Source: Streptococcus shenyangsis
GTDB taxonomy: Bacteria; Bacillota; Bacilli; Lactobacillales; Streptococcaceae
Direction: 5' to 3'
Assembly: GCF_006385785.1 (NCBI RefSeq)
Contig: NZ_VFSH01000003.1
Location: forward strand, 62,001-126,000
Length of the DNA stretch: 64,000 nucleotides
Position numbers and translations under genes: made by a program. Positions 16,489 to 25,620 of the stretch are shown here, in pieces. The notes below the pieces were generated by a model, which worked only from the letters and a program-made list of their open reading frames with translations, was not told the origin of the DNA and ran no database searches. Every line of letters begins with the position of its first letter. Position 1 is the first letter of the stretch.

Positions 16489-16530
16489 AATCTTACAAAA
16501 ATGTAAGATTAAAGTCTCTTTTGTAAGGTT
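16489..16530 (+). promoter_or_regulatory. Candidate operator: inverted repeat plus a third half-site
   Basis: AATCTTAC (16489-16496) and GTAAGATT (16503-16510) form a perfect palindrome with a 6-bp spacer. A related half-site, GTAAGGTT (16523-16530), follows exactly 20 bp after the second arm, two helical turns. It lies upstream of the 36-residue ORF and the BceAB-like transporter and resembles a response-regulator binding layout. The regulator is unknown. Confidence 0.5.
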
Positions 16531-16594
16531 AGGTTATGGCAAGCGGTCTTTTTTTGATGTAAACTAGACTCATAAAGAACAAAGGAGTAACATC

Positions 16595-16705
16595 ATGAAA
16601 CAAATCTTACAGAAGAAAACAAGAAAACCAAGCCATAAAGATATCGAGCGTGTTCAACTGGGATGCGCTATGATGCAAGAGACATTTCATTTGATGGGAT
16701 ATTAA
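16595..16705 (+). CDS. 36-residue peptide gene ahead of the peptide-antibiotic transporter
   Basis: The ATG is preceded by a near-ideal site, AAAGGAGTAACATC. The product begins MKQILQKKTRKPSHKDIERV, is strongly basic in its first half, contains GCAMMQETFHLMGY at its end and has no signal peptide or TM helix. It ends 14 bp before the ABC ATPase start and shares the upstream operator region, so it is probably the first gene of that operon. Function is unknown. It may be a leader peptide or a small partner of the transporter. Confidence 0.6.
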   Translation: MKQILQKKTRKPSHKDIERVQLGCAMMQETFHLMGY

Positions 16706-16719
16706 GAAAGGAGATTCTC

Positions 16720-17478
16720 ATGACACTTTTAGATGTAAAACACGTTCAAAAAATTTATAAAACTCGTTTTCAGGGCAACCAAGTAGAGGCCCTCAAGGAT
16801 ATTCACTTTACCGTAGAAAAGGGCGACTACGTTGCTATCATGGGTGAGTCTGGTTCTGGTAAATCCACTCTTCTAAATATCCTAGCTATGCTGGACAAAC
16901 CAAGTCGTGGTCAGGTTTACCTGAACGGAACAGATACCGCAACCATCAAAAATTCACAGGCTTCGAGTTTCCGGCGTGAAAAGTTGGGTTTCGTCTTCCA
17001 AGACTTTAACTTGCTAGATACTCTGTCTGTTAAGGACAATATCTTGCTTCCGCTTGTCTTGTCAAGAAGACCCATTACGGAAATGATGAAGAAATTGGTG
17101 GTGACAGCTGAGAATCTGGGGATCAACCAATTGCAAGAGAAGTATCCTTACGAGATTTCAGGTGGGCAGAAACAGCGTGTAGCAGTAGCCCGCGCCATCA
17201 TCACAGAACCTGAAATTCTCCTTGCGGACGAGCCTACAGGGGCACTTGACTCCAAATCATCTGCAGCCTTACTTGATGTCTTTGATGAAATCAATGAGCG
17301 TGGCCAAACCATTCTCATGGTAACCCACTCAACAGCGGCAGCTAGCAGGGCAAAACGTGTGCTCTTTATCAAAGACGGCATTCTTTACAACCAAATCTAC
17401 CGTGGAGAGAAGACAGAACGTCAGATGTTCCAAGAGATCTCTGATACCTTGACTGTCATGGCAAGCGAGGTGAATTAG
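16720..17478 (+). CDS. ABC transporter ATPase, BceA-type
   Basis: This is the ATP-binding subunit of a peptide-antibiotic detoxification transporter. The start was taken at the ATG at 16720 after AAGAAAGGAGATTC, giving 252 residues. Walker A is GESGSGKST, the Q-loop lies in FQDFNLLD, the signature is SGGQKQR, Walker B is [12 protein letters not shown], and the H-loop is VTHS. It is close to the LolD/BceA/MacB ATPase group. The FtsX-type permease follows after 1 bp. Pneumococcus has a homologous pair linked to bacitracin and lantibiotic resistance; transfer of that role to this protein is inferred. Confidence 0.93.
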   Translation: MTLLDVKHVQKIYKTRFQGNQVEALKDIHFTVEKGDYVAIMGESGSGKSTLLNILAMLDKPSRGQVYLNGTDTATIKNSQASSFRREKLGFVFQDFNLLDTLSVKDNILLPLVLSRRPITEMMKKLVVTAENLGINQLQEKYPYEISGGQKQRVAVARAIITEPEILLADEPTGALDSKSSAALLDVFDEINERGQTILMVTHSTAAASRAKRVLFIKDGILYNQIYRGEKTERQMFQEISDTLTVMASEVN

Positions 17479-17479
17479 T

Positions 17480-19468
17480 ATGTTTCGATTAACCAATAAG
17501 TTAGCGGTATCGAACTTGATTAAAAACCGCAAACTCTACTATCCTTTTGCTCTGGCTGTTCTCTTGGCAGTCACCGTCACCTATCTCTTTTACTCTCTAA
17601 CCTTCAATCCCAAGATTGCTGAAATCCGTGGAGGAACAACCATTCAGGCTACACTTGGATTTGGTATGGTTGTCGTCACCCTTGCGTCAGCCATTATCGT
17701 CCTCTATGCCAATAGTTTTGTCATGAAAAATCGTTCCAAGGAACTGGGAATTTATGGCATGTTGGGATTGGAAAAGCGCCATTTAATCAGTATGACCTTT
17801 AAGGAGTTAGTGGTATTTGGGATTCTAACTGTTGGAGCGGGTATCGGTATTGGAGCCTTGTTTGACAAGTTAATTTTCGCTTTCTTGCTCAAACTGATGA
17901 AATTGAAGGTTGAGCTGGTCGCTACCTTCCAAATGAATGTTGTCATTGCAGTACTTGTTGTTTTCGGTTTGATTTTCCTAGGCCTCATGTTCCTGAATGC
18001 CCTTCGAATTGCCCGTATGAATGCCCTCCAGCTCTCGCGTGAGAAAGCAAGCGGAGAGAAAAAAGGTCGCTTCCTTCCTCTCCAAACGATTCTTGGTTCG
18101 ATTAGTTTAGGGATTGGCTATTATCTTGCCCTTACGGTAAAAGATCCTCTCACAGCCCTAACAACTTTCTTCCTAGCTGTTTTGCTGGTTATCTTTGGTA
18201 CCTATCTCTTGTTTAATGCAGGAATTACCGTTTTCCTCCAAATCTTAAAGAAAAACAAAAAATACTATTACCAACCTAATAACCTCATCTCAGTGTCCAA
18301 CTTGATTTTCCGTATGAAGAAAAATGCGGTTGGGCTAGCAACTATCGCTATCTTGTCAACAATGGTTTTGGTAACCATGTCTGCAGCGACAAGTATTTTC
18401 AATGCCTCAGAATCCTTTAAAAAAGTTCTGAATCCTCATGATTTTGGGGTTTCAGGGCAAAATGTTGAAAAAGAAGATTTGGACAAACTCTTGAGCCAGT
18501 TTGCAAGTGACAAAGGTTATAAGATTAAAGAGAAAGAAGTTCTTCGTTACGCTTACTTTGGTGTTGCAAACCAAGAAGGTAGCAAGTTAACCCTTTTTGA
18601 AAAAGGACAAAATCGTGTCCAACCCACAACAGTTTTCATGGTATTTGACCAAAAAGATTATGAAAATATGACTGGCCAAAAACTGTCTCTATCAGGAAAT
18701 GAGGTCGGACTCTTTGCAAAGAATGAGGGAGTTAAAGAACAGAAAGCTCTAACTCTAAATGATCATCAATTTTCTGTAAAAGAAGAATTTAATACAGATT
18801 TTATTGTGAACCATGTACCAAATCAGTTTAATATTTTTACTACTGATTACAATTACCTTGTTGTACCTGATTTACAAGCATTTTTAGACCAATTTCCAGA
18901 TTCGGCTATCTATAATCAGCTTTACGGTGGTATGAATGTAAATGCCAACGAAGAAGAACAACTCAAGGTCGCTGAAGAATATGATAAATACCTCAATCAG
19001 TTTAATGCTCAATTAAACACGGAAGGTAGCTATGTGTATGGTAGCAATCTAGCAGATGCTAGTGCTCAAATGAGTGCCCTCTTTGGCGGTGTCTTCTTTA
19101 TCGGTATTTTCCTATCCATTATCTTTATGGTCGGAACCGTTCTGGTCATCTACTACAAACAAATTTCTGAAGGATATGAAGACCGTGAGCGCTTTATTAT
19201 CTTGCAGAAAGTCGGTTTAGATCAAAAGCAAATCAAGCAAACCATCAACAAACAGGTTTTAACTGTTTTCTTCCTTCCTTTGCTTTTTGCCTTCATACAT
19301 CTAGCCTTTGCCTACCATATGCTTAGTCTGATTTTAAAAGTGATTGGTGTAATAGATACGAATATGATGTTGATTGTGACCTTGTCTATCTGCGCTATCT
19401 TCCTCATCGCCTATGTGCTGATTTTCATGATTACTTCAAGAAGTTATCGCAAGATTGTCCAAATGTAA
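17480..19468 (+). CDS. ABC transporter permease, BceB-type (FtsX domain)
   Basis: This 662-residue membrane protein starts within 2 bp of the end of its ATPase gene. It has an N-terminal helix, an FtsX-like four-helix block near 50-260 and two further helices near 230-300. A large extracellular region follows (about 310-520, rich in charged residues), then a terminal helical block. That is the ten-TM BceB layout in which the big loop recognises antimicrobial peptides such as bacitracin. No two-component system adjoins the operon, although Bce systems usually have one; the nearest one in the window is 8 kb away. A terminator follows immediately. Confidence 0.9.
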   Translation: MFRLTNKLAVSNLIKNRKLYYPFALAVLLAVTVTYLFYSLTFNPKIAEIRGGTTIQATLGFGMVVVTLASAIIVLYANSFVMKNRSKELGIYGMLGLEKRHLISMTFKELVVFGILTVGAGIGIGALFDKLIFAFLLKLMKLKVELVATFQMNVVIAVLVVFGLIFLGLMFLNALRIARMNALQLSREKASGEKKGRFLPLQTILGSISLGIGYYLALTVKDPLTALTTFFLAVLLVIFGTYLLFNAGITVFLQILKKNKKYYYQPNNLISVSNLIFRMKKNAVGLATIAILSTMVLVTMSAATSIFNASESFKKVLNPHDFGVSGQNVEKEDLDKLLSQFASDKGYKIKEKEVLRYAYFGVANQEGSKLTLFEKGQNRVQPTTVFMVFDQKDYENMTGQKLSLSGNEVGLFAKNEGVKEQKALTLNDHQFSVKEEFNTDFIVNHVPNQFNIFTTDYNYLVVPDLQAFLDQFPDSAIYNQLYGGMNVNANEEEQLKVAEEYDKYLNQFNAQLNTEGSYVYGSNLADASAQMSALFGGVFFIGIFLSIIFMVGTVLVIYYKQISEGYEDRERFIILQKVGLDQKQIKQTINKQVLTVFFLPLLFAFIHLAFAYHMLSLILKVIGVIDTNMMLIVTLSICAIFLIAYVLIFMITSRSYRKIVQM

Positions 19469-19474
19469 AAAAAG

Positions 19475-19505
19475 ATACCTCGACTTCAAAATCGAGGTAT
19501 TTCTT
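19475..19505 (+). terminator. Bidirectional terminator between convergent genes
   Basis: ATACCTCGA (19475-19483) pairs with TCGAGGTAT (19492-19500). A runs lie on the left and a T-rich stretch on the right, so it can serve both the permease gene (+) and the VIT gene (-). Confidence 0.8.
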
Positions 19506-19510
19506 GTGTT

Positions 19511-20206
19511 TTAAATGCTGAAAAGTTGTCCGAGCAGGAAGGTAACTCCCATGGTCAAGAGGCCAATAGCTAGGTTCCGAATCATAGCTGTTTTGGTTGG
19601 AGCTTTTCCAAGTTTGGCACTAGTGTAACCAGTGAGAAGAAGGGCGACACCGACGATAAGGACAGTAGCAGGGATGCGGTATTCACTTGGGAAAATGGTA
19701 ATTGAAAGCATTGGTGGTAAGCTACCAAGGAAAAAGGCAACAAAACTAGAAATGGCAGCATGCCAAGGATTTGTAAACTCTTCATACTCAATCCCATATT
19801 TTTCCTCTACCAAAGCCTTGAGCGGATTATTTAAAAAGGCTTTGTTGGTGAGAAGTTGGGCTGATGTTTCACACTCGCCATTTTGAATATAGGCAGCATA
19901 GAGAGACTTTTTGGCTAGTTCCATATCTTGGTCTAGCAAGACTTGCTCACGCGCAACGGCTGCTTCCTCGGTATCTTTTTGAGTTGAAACGGACACATAT
20001 TCTCCGCCTGCCATTGAAAAGGCACCTGCCAAAATAGCTGCAAATCCTGATAAAAAGATAATCCAGATATTGCTCGTAGCACTAGCAACCCCGATAACCA
20101 CACCAGCGATGGAAATAATCCCATCATTAGCACCAAGAACACCTGCACGCAGGACATTTAAACGACCTGCAAAATTTGAATCGATTTCGTGATTTGTTTC
20201 TGACAT
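19511..20206 (-). CDS. VIT/CCC1-family iron or manganese transporter
   Basis: The start was set at the ATG at 20206, preceded on the minus strand by AAAAAGGAGTATAGT, giving 231 residues. The upstream in-frame extension is AT-rich and lacks a ribosome site. The protein shows the VIT1/CCC1 signatures RAGVLGANDGIISIAG and AGAFSMAGGEYVSVS, a cytoplasmic charged helical segment (about 75-130), and three more helices. Eukaryotic relatives move Fe2+/Mn2+ into vacuoles, and bacterial ones are thought to export Fe or Mn. The metal is inferred. It is convergent with the Bce-like operon. Confidence 0.88.
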   Translation of the reverse strand: MSETNHEIDSNFAGRLNVLRAGVLGANDGIISIAGVVIGVASATSNIWIIFLSGFAAILAGAFSMAGGEYVSVSTQKDTEEAAVAREQVLLDQDMELAKKSLYAAYIQNGECETSAQLLTNKAFLNNPLKALVEEKYGIEYEEFTNPWHAAISSFVAFFLGSLPPMLSITIFPSEYRIPATVLIVGVALLLTGYTSAKLGKAPTKTAMIRNLAIGLLTMGVTFLLGQLFSI

Positions 20207-20489
20207 ACTATACTCCTTTTTATCCAGTATAAAGGAAACAGGTAATGAAATCAATCTTTTAAAAGTATCTGAAAAAAGTTGCACGATTTTAATGATATAA
20301 AAATGTCGACATCTTCTCTGATAGATCAAATACCGAAGGGAAGGAGTATAGAATAGCATAAAAAATTTTAAATTAAATACGATAAACATTTTGTTCACTT
20401 TATAATCGTTTACAAGAAAAGATTTATTGATATTTTTTACATAAACCAAAGAGTTTACGAACATATTTTTATTTTTTATCAAAAAATGC

Positions 20490-20518
20490 TTTACAAGTTC
20501 TTAAAAACATGTTATAGT
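20490..20518 (+). promoter_or_regulatory. Promoter of the speA leader / ncRNA
   Basis: TTTACA (20490-20495), a 17-bp spacer and TATAGT (20513-20518) with an upstream TG make a strong extended promoter. Transcription would begin near 20525, about 390 bp before speA. Confidence 0.8.
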
Positions 20519-20524
20519 AATAAA

Positions 20525-20852
20525 GCTTAGAAAATGAGATGATGTTTTCTAGCAAATATAAACCCGAGTAAAAAATGCCTACGGACAGGCAGGGTTGAAT
20601 GCCGAAGCGTGGTTGAAAAACCACATTATTGATAGGGTTAAAAGCCTACTTTTATAAGTTGATGTTAGGATACTTGTCCTAATTCATAAATTTTTAGTGT
20701 GGTGAAAGCACACGTCATCTTGTGAAACGATCAATAAAGTACGTAATATTTGCTACTAGAGAGTTAGGAAACATCAGGAACAGACATACTCAAAAGAAAC
20801 AAACATAAAAACGTCAGAAGATTGCAGAGCAGGTGAAAACCTGCTCTTTTTT
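20525..20852 (+). ncRNA. Structured RNA or attenuator leader upstream of the polyamine operon
   Basis: This is a transcript-sized stretch of about 325 nt between a strong promoter and an intrinsic terminator, with no ORF. Clear stems: GC-TAGAAAA with TTTTCTAGC at the 5' end; AACCC with GGGTT enclosing TGCCT with AGGCA; GTGGTT-GAAA-AACCAC, a perfect stem with GNRA loop; TTAGGA with TCCTAA inside a longer TTTAT with ATAAA helix; and GTGTG with CACAC. It matches none of tmRNA, RNase P, 6S, T-box or lysine riboswitch as I know them. It could be a stand-alone sRNA or a regulatory leader whose terminator controls speA. The internal GCAGG could compete for the terminator arm CCTGC. Confidence 0.6.
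20826..20852 (+). terminator. Intrinsic terminator / attenuator ahead of speA
   Basis: AGAGCAGG (20826-20833) pairs with CCTGCTCT (20840-20847) around TGAAAA, followed by a T run. It lies 64 bp before the speA start, so any read-through would be regulated or partial. Confidence 0.85.
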
Positions 20853-20915
20853 CATGAGTCAACCTTTAGTTCCTTAGTTTTCATAAGGTCCTAAAAATAT
20901 TGAAAGGAGTATGTC

Positions 20916-22376
20916 TTGAAAGAGTTAGATCAAAACCAAGCCCCTATTTATGAGGCCTTGGTGAAGTTACGCAAGAAAAGGATTGTTCCCTTTGATGTTC
21001 CAGGTCACAAGCGTGGACGGGGAAATCCAGAACTTGTCGAACTGTTAGGAGAAAAATGTGTAGGCATTGATGTCAATTCGATGAAACCTTTGGATAATTT
21101 AGGGCATCCTATTTCGATTATTCGAGATGCAGAGGAGCTGGCAGCTGATGCTTTTGGAGCTAGCCATGCTTTTCTCATGATTGGTGGAACAACTTCATCG
21201 GTGCAGACTATGATTTTGTCAACCTGCAAGGCAGGAGATAAGATTATTTTGCCACGAAATGTCCATAAATCTGCTATTAATGCACTTGTTCTATGTGGTG
21301 CCATTCCCATCTATATCGAGATGAGTGTAGATCCTAAGATTGGTATCGCTTTAGGTCTTGAAAATGACCGAGTAGCACAGGCCATAAAGGACCATCCAGA
21401 TGCTAAGGCCATTTTGATTAACAATCCTACTTACTACGGAATCTGTTCAGACCTAAAGGGGTTGACAGAAATGGCTCATAAAGCTGGCATGCTGGTTTTA
21501 GTAGATGAAGCCCACGGAGCGCATTTGCATTTCACTGATAAACTTCCAATTTCTGCTATGGATGCAGGTGCTGATATGGCAGCAGTCTCCATGCATAAGT
21601 CTGGTGGGAGTTTGACACAAAGTTCGATTCTTTTAATCGGGGAGCAGATGAATCCTGAATACGTACGTCAGATTATCAATCTTACCCAGTCAACATCTGC
21701 TTCTTACCTGTTGATGGCTAGTCTGGATATTTCGCGTCGCAACTTGGCTCTTCGAGGTAAAGAGTCTTTTGAGAAGGTCATTGAGTTATCAGAGTATGCT
21801 CGCCGTGAAATCAATGCTATCGGTGGCTACTATGCTTACTCAAAAGAGTTAATAGATGGTGTGTCGGTATGTGATTTTGATGTAACCAAGCTGTCAGTTT
21901 ACACTCAGGGTATTGGCTTAACAGGTATCGAGGTTTATGACCTCCTACGAGACGAATACGACATTCAGATTGAGTTTGGTGATATTGGCAATATCTTGGC
22001 CTATATTTCGATTGGTGACCGTATCCAAGACATCGAGCGCTTGGTTGGTGCTCTTGCTGATATCAAGAGACTCTATTCACGAGACGGGAAGGACTTGATA
22101 GCTGGAGAATATATTCAGCCCGAGTTGGTGTTATCTCCTCAGGAAGCCTTCTATTCAGAGAGAAGAAGTTTGTCTTTAGACGAATCTGTTGGACATGTCT
22201 GTGGGGAATTTGTCATGTGCTATCCTCCAGGAATTCCTATCTTGGCTCCTGGTGAACGCATTACACGAGAAATTGTAGATTATATCCAATTTGCCAAGGA
22301 ACGTGGTTGCTCCCTCCAAGGGACGGAAGATCCAGAGGTCAATCACATCAACGTCATTAAGAGAAAGGAGAACTAG
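20916..22376 (+). CDS. speA: Arginine/lysine decarboxylase (PLP, fold type I)
   Basis: This is an Orn/Lys/Arg decarboxylase of 486 residues. The PLP lysine is K228 in VSMHKSGG, with VDEAHGAH (196-203) upstream and the C-terminal family domain present. The start is TTG after AAAGGAGTATGTC; the ATG just upstream is followed at once by a stop in its own frame. It is the first gene of the polyamine operon. The downstream agmatine deiminase and carbamoylputrescine amidase make arginine the likely substrate, as reported for the pneumococcal homologue once called lysine decarboxylase (cad). Start codon strength and the leader terminator suggest tight expression control. Confidence 0.9.
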   Translation: MKELDQNQAPIYEALVKLRKKRIVPFDVPGHKRGRGNPELVELLGEKCVGIDVNSMKPLDNLGHPISIIRDAEELAADAFGASHAFLMIGGTTSSVQTMILSTCKAGDKIILPRNVHKSAINALVLCGAIPIYIEMSVDPKIGIALGLENDRVAQAIKDHPDAKAILINNPTYYGICSDLKGLTEMAHKAGMLVLVDEAHGAHLHFTDKLPISAMDAGADMAAVSMHKSGGSLTQSSILLIGEQMNPEYVRQIINLTQSTSASYLLMASLDISRRNLALRGKESFEKVIELSEYARREINAIGGYYAYSKELIDGVSVCDFDVTKLSVYTQGIGLTGIEVYDLLRDEYDIQIEFGDIGNILAYISIGDRIQDIERLVGALADIKRLYSRDGKDLIAGEYIQPELVLSPQEAFYSERRSLSLDESVGHVCGEFVMCYPPGIPILAPGERITREIVDYIQFAKERGCSLQGTEDPEVNHINVIKRKEN

Positions 22377-23237
22377 ATGGATTTATGGTTTTCTGAAGTT
22401 CATACTCCAGATGTCAAATTGTCCCTGAGAACAGCCAAGCAACTCTACGCTGGTAAAAGTGAATGGCAGGATATTGAAGTTCTAGATACGCCAGCTTTTG
22501 GAAAGATCTTGATTTTAAATGGGCACGTCTTGTTCTCAGATGCTGATGATTTTGTCTACAATGAAATGACCGTTCATGTTCCCATGGCTGTCCACCCAAA
22601 TCCCAAGAAAGTCTTGGTAATAGGGGGTGGTGACGGTGGTGTTGCCCAAGTATTAACACTCTATCCTGAGCTGGAACAAATCGATATTGTAGAACCTGAT
22701 GAGATGTTGGTTGAGGTTTGTCGTGAGTATTTCCCAGATTTTGCCGCAGGGCTAGATGATCCTCGTGTTACCATTTACTACCAAAATGGGCTACGCTTTT
22801 TGCGAAACTGCGAAGATGATTACGATATTATCATCAACGATGCGACAGATCCCTTTGGACATACGGAAGGGCTCTTTACCAAGGAATTTTACGGAAACAG
22901 TTACAGAGCCTTGAAAGAAGACGGCATCATGATTTACCAGCATGGGAGTCCCTTCTTTGACGAAGATGAGTCGGCTTGCCGAAGTATGCACCGTAAGGTT
23001 AATCAAGCCTTTCCAATCAGTCGGGTCTACCAAGCCCACATCCCAACTAGCCCTGCTGGTTATTGGTTGTTTGGATTTGCTTCGAAAAAATACCACCCTG
23101 TCAAAGATTTTGACAAGGAAGGCTGGAAAAAACGCCAGCTTTTCACAGAATACTACACTGCAAACTTACATGTGGGAGCCTTTATGTTGCCCAAGTATGT
23201 TGAGGACATTTTAGAAGAAGAGGAAGGAAAAAAATGA
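22377..23237 (+). CDS. speE: Spermidine synthase
   Basis: This aminopropyltransferase joins decarboxylated SAM and putrescine to give spermidine. The 286-residue protein has the N-terminal beta domain (VHTPDVKLSLRT) and the Rossmann motif VIGGGDGGVAQ. The conserved acidic DATDPFG loop is present in the active site, and IVEPDE binds the nucleotide ribose. The ATG directly follows the speA stop with no gap. No SAM decarboxylase gene is in the window, so the dcSAM supply must come from elsewhere or the enzyme may act in another way. Confidence 0.92.
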   Translation: MDLWFSEVHTPDVKLSLRTAKQLYAGKSEWQDIEVLDTPAFGKILILNGHVLFSDADDFVYNEMTVHVPMAVHPNPKKVLVIGGGDGGVAQVLTLYPELEQIDIVEPDEMLVEVCREYFPDFAAGLDDPRVTIYYQNGLRFLRNCEDDYDIIINDATDPFGHTEGLFTKEFYGNSYRALKEDGIMIYQHGSPFFDEDESACRSMHRKVNQAFPISRVYQAHIPTSPAGYWLFGFASKKYHPVKDFDKEGWKKRQLFTEYYTANLHVGAFMLPKYVEDILEEEEGKK

Positions 23238-24493
23238 GTCGTTTACTAGTTATTGGATGTGGGGGAGTTGCCCAAGTTGCTATTTCAAAGATTTGCCAAG
23301 ATAGCGAAACTTTTAAAGAAATTATGATTGCTAGCCGTACTAAGTCAAAATGTGATGACTTGAAGGCTAAATTAGAAGGCAAAACAAATACTAATATTGA
23401 GACAGCTGCCCTTGACGCTGACAAGGTAGAAGAAGTGATTGCCCTGATTGAAAGCTACAAACCAGAAGCTGTTTTGAACGTAGCTTTACCATATCAAGAT
23501 TTAACAATTATGGATGCTTGTTTGGCAACAGGTGTTCACTATATCGATACAGCTAACTACGAAGCCGAGGATACAGAAGACCCTGAATGGCGTGCTATTT
23601 ATGAGAAACGTTGTAAGGATCTTGGTTTTACAGCTTACTTTGACTACTCATGGCAGTGGGCTTATCAAGAGAAATTCAAAGAAGCAGGCTTGACTGCTCT
23701 TCTTGGTTCTGGTTTCGACCCAGGTGTGACCAGTGTCTTTTCAGCTTATGCCCTCAAACACTATTTTGATGAAATCCACTATATCGACATTTTAGACTGT
23801 AATGGTGGTGACCACGGTTATCCATTTGCAACAAACTTTAACCCAGAAATCAATCTACGCGAGGTTTCTGCGCCAGGTTCTTACTGGGAAGATGGTAAGT
23901 GGGTTGAAGTGGAAGCTATGTCAATCAAGCGTGAGTACGATTTCCCTCAGGTCGGACAAAAAGACATGTATCTCCTTCACCATGAAGAAATTGAATCACT
24001 GGCTAAAAATATTCCTGGAGTCAAACGAATTCGTTTCTTTATGACTTTTGGCCAATCTTATCTAACCCACATGAAATGCTTGGAAAACGTTGGTCTCCTT
24101 CGTACGGATACTATTAATTTCAATGGTCAAGACATCGTTCCAATCCAATTCTTAAAAGCCTTGCTTCCAGATCCTGCCAGCCTTGGCCCACGCACCGTTG
24201 GTAAAACCAATATCGGCTGTATCTTTACAGGTGTCAAAGATGGCGTTGAAAAGACCATCTACATCTACAATGTCTGCGACCATCAAGAATGTTACGCAGA
24301 AGTTGGTTCACAAGCCATTTCTTACACGACTGGCGTTCCAGCCATGATTGGGACAAAATTGGTTATGAACGGTAATTGGAAACAAGCTGGAGTGTATAAC
24401 CTTGAAGAATTGGATCCAGATCCATTCATGGAAGCTTTAAATGAGTATGGTTTACCTTGGGTTGTGGTTGAAAATCCACAAATGGTGGACTGA
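23234..24493 (+). CDS. Carboxynorspermidine/carboxyspermidine dehydrogenase (saccharopine dehydrogenase family)
   Basis: This 419-residue NAD(P)-dependent enzyme has the N-terminal Rossmann motif VIGCGGVAQVAISKI and the family segments TANYEAEDTEDPEW and GSGFDPGVTSVF. In the alternative polyamine route it condenses putrescine (or diaminopropane) with aspartate semialdehyde and reduces the product to carboxyspermidine. The old name lys1 or saccharopine dehydrogenase is misleading. The role is settled by its neighbour nspC. It overlaps speE by 4 bp (ATGA). Confidence 0.9.
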   Translation: MSRLLVIGCGGVAQVAISKICQDSETFKEIMIASRTKSKCDDLKAKLEGKTNTNIETAALDADKVEEVIALIESYKPEAVLNVALPYQDLTIMDACLATGVHYIDTANYEAEDTEDPEWRAIYEKRCKDLGFTAYFDYSWQWAYQEKFKEAGLTALLGSGFDPGVTSVFSAYALKHYFDEIHYIDILDCNGGDHGYPFATNFNPEINLREVSAPGSYWEDGKWVEVEAMSIKREYDFPQVGQKDMYLLHHEEIESLAKNIPGVKRIRFFMTFGQSYLTHMKCLENVGLLRTDTINFNGQDIVPIQFLKALLPDPASLGPRTVGKTNIGCIFTGVKDGVEKTIYIYNVCDHQECYAEVGSQAISYTTGVPAMIGTKLVMNGNWKQAGVYNLEELDPDPFMEALNEYGLPWVVVENPQMVD

Positions 24494-25620
24494 TGAAGTT
24501 AGAACAAGTACCAACACCAGCATATGTTATTGACTTGGCCAAGTTAGAAGCCAATTGCCGTATCCTAAATTATGTTCAAGAAGAAGCTGGCTGCAAGGTT
24601 TTGCTTGCCCAGAAGGCTTATTCCCTCTACAAAACCTATCCCTTGATTAGCCAGTATCTATCAGGTACGACAGCCAGTGGACTCTATGAGGCCAAATTGG
24701 CAAGGGAAGAATTTCCTGGTGAAGTCCATGTTTTTGCGCCAGCTTTCAAGGATGCAGACTTGGAGGAATTGCTGGAGATAACGGACCATATCGTCTTTAA
24801 CTCAGAGAGACAGTTGCGTAAACATGGGGCCCGTTGTCGTGAAGCTGGTATCAGTGTCGGTCTACGCCTCAATCCTAAATGTTCAACGCAGGGTGACCAC
24901 GCGCTCTATGACCCTTGTGCACCAGGCTCTCGTTTTGGAGTCACTCTAGACAAGATTCCTAGTGATTTACTAGATTTGGTGGATGGTCTTCATTTTCACA
25001 CCCTTTGTGAGCAGGGAGCAGATGATTTAGAGACAACTTTGAAAGCAGTAGAAGCGCAGTTTGGTTCTTATTTACATGAAGTAAAATGGCTCAACATGGG
25101 TGGTGGTCATCACATCACAAGAGAAGATTATGATGTGGATTTGCTGATTTCAGAACTAAAGCGTATCCGAGAAACTTACAATCTTGAAGTCTATATCGAG
25201 CCGGGTGAAGCCATTGCGCTCAATGCAGGTTATCTAGCAACCGAGGTATTAGATATTGTAGAAAACGATATGGAAATCTTGGTTTTAGATGCCTCTGCGA
25301 CTTGCCATATGCCTGATGTACTTGAGATGCCCTATCGTCCACCTTTGAGAAATGGCTTTGAGGCACAGGAAAAAGCTCATACCTACAGACTTTCTTCTAA
25401 TACCTGTCTGACGGGCGATGTAATTGGTGATTATAGTTTTGAAAATCCAGTCCAAATCGGTGATAGACTTTATTTCGAAGACATGGCCATTTATTCTTTT
25501 GTCAAAAATAATACTTTTAATGGTATTGGATTGCCAAGTCTCTATCTCATGGACGAACAGGGAGACTGCAGCTTAGTCAAAGCCTTTGGCTATCAAGATT
25601 TTAAAGGGAGATTATCATGA
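24493..25620 (+). CDS. nspC: Carboxynorspermidine/carboxyspermidine decarboxylase
   Basis: This PLP-dependent alanine-racemase-fold decarboxylase of 375 residues converts carboxyspermidine to spermidine or carboxynorspermidine to norspermidine. The PLP lysine is K41 in [10 protein letters not shown], the family's ALK-type position. [18 protein letters not shown] and EPGEAIAL are PLP-phosphate and substrate motifs, and the catalytic [10 protein letters not shown] lies near the C-terminus. Its start overlaps the preceding stop (TGATG), so it is translationally coupled. Confidence 0.93.
   Translation: MKLEQVPTPAYVIDLAKLEANCRILNYVQEEAGCKVLLAQKAYSLYKTYPLISQYLSGTTASGLYEAKLAREEFPGEVHVFAPAFKDADLEELLEITDHIVFNSERQLRKHGARCREAGISVGLRLNPKCSTQGDHALYDPCAPGSRFGVTLDKIPSDLLDLVDGLHFHTLCEQGADDLETTLKAVEAQFGSYLHEVKWLNMGGGHHITREDYDVDLLISELKRIRETYNLEVYIEPGEAIALNAGYLATEVLDIVENDMEILVLDASATCHMPDVLEMPYRPPLRNGFEAQEKAHTYRLSSNTCLTGDVIGDYSFENPVQIGDRLYFEDMAIYSFVKNNTFNGIGLPSLYLMDEQGDCSLVKAFGYQDFKGRLS

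Noticed and set aside
20207..20482. N-terminal extension of the VIT transporter to 323 aa
   Set aside because: It is AT-rich, unlike family N-termini. The internal ATG has an excellent AAAGGAGTATAGT site and gives the family length.
20525..20852. Lysine riboswitch, T-box, tmRNA, 6S or RNase P RNA
   Set aside because: I could not find their conserved cores (for example GGTGGTACCGCG, GAGGAAAGTCC, or the lysine core). Only a short GCCGAAG resembles the lysine riboswitch.
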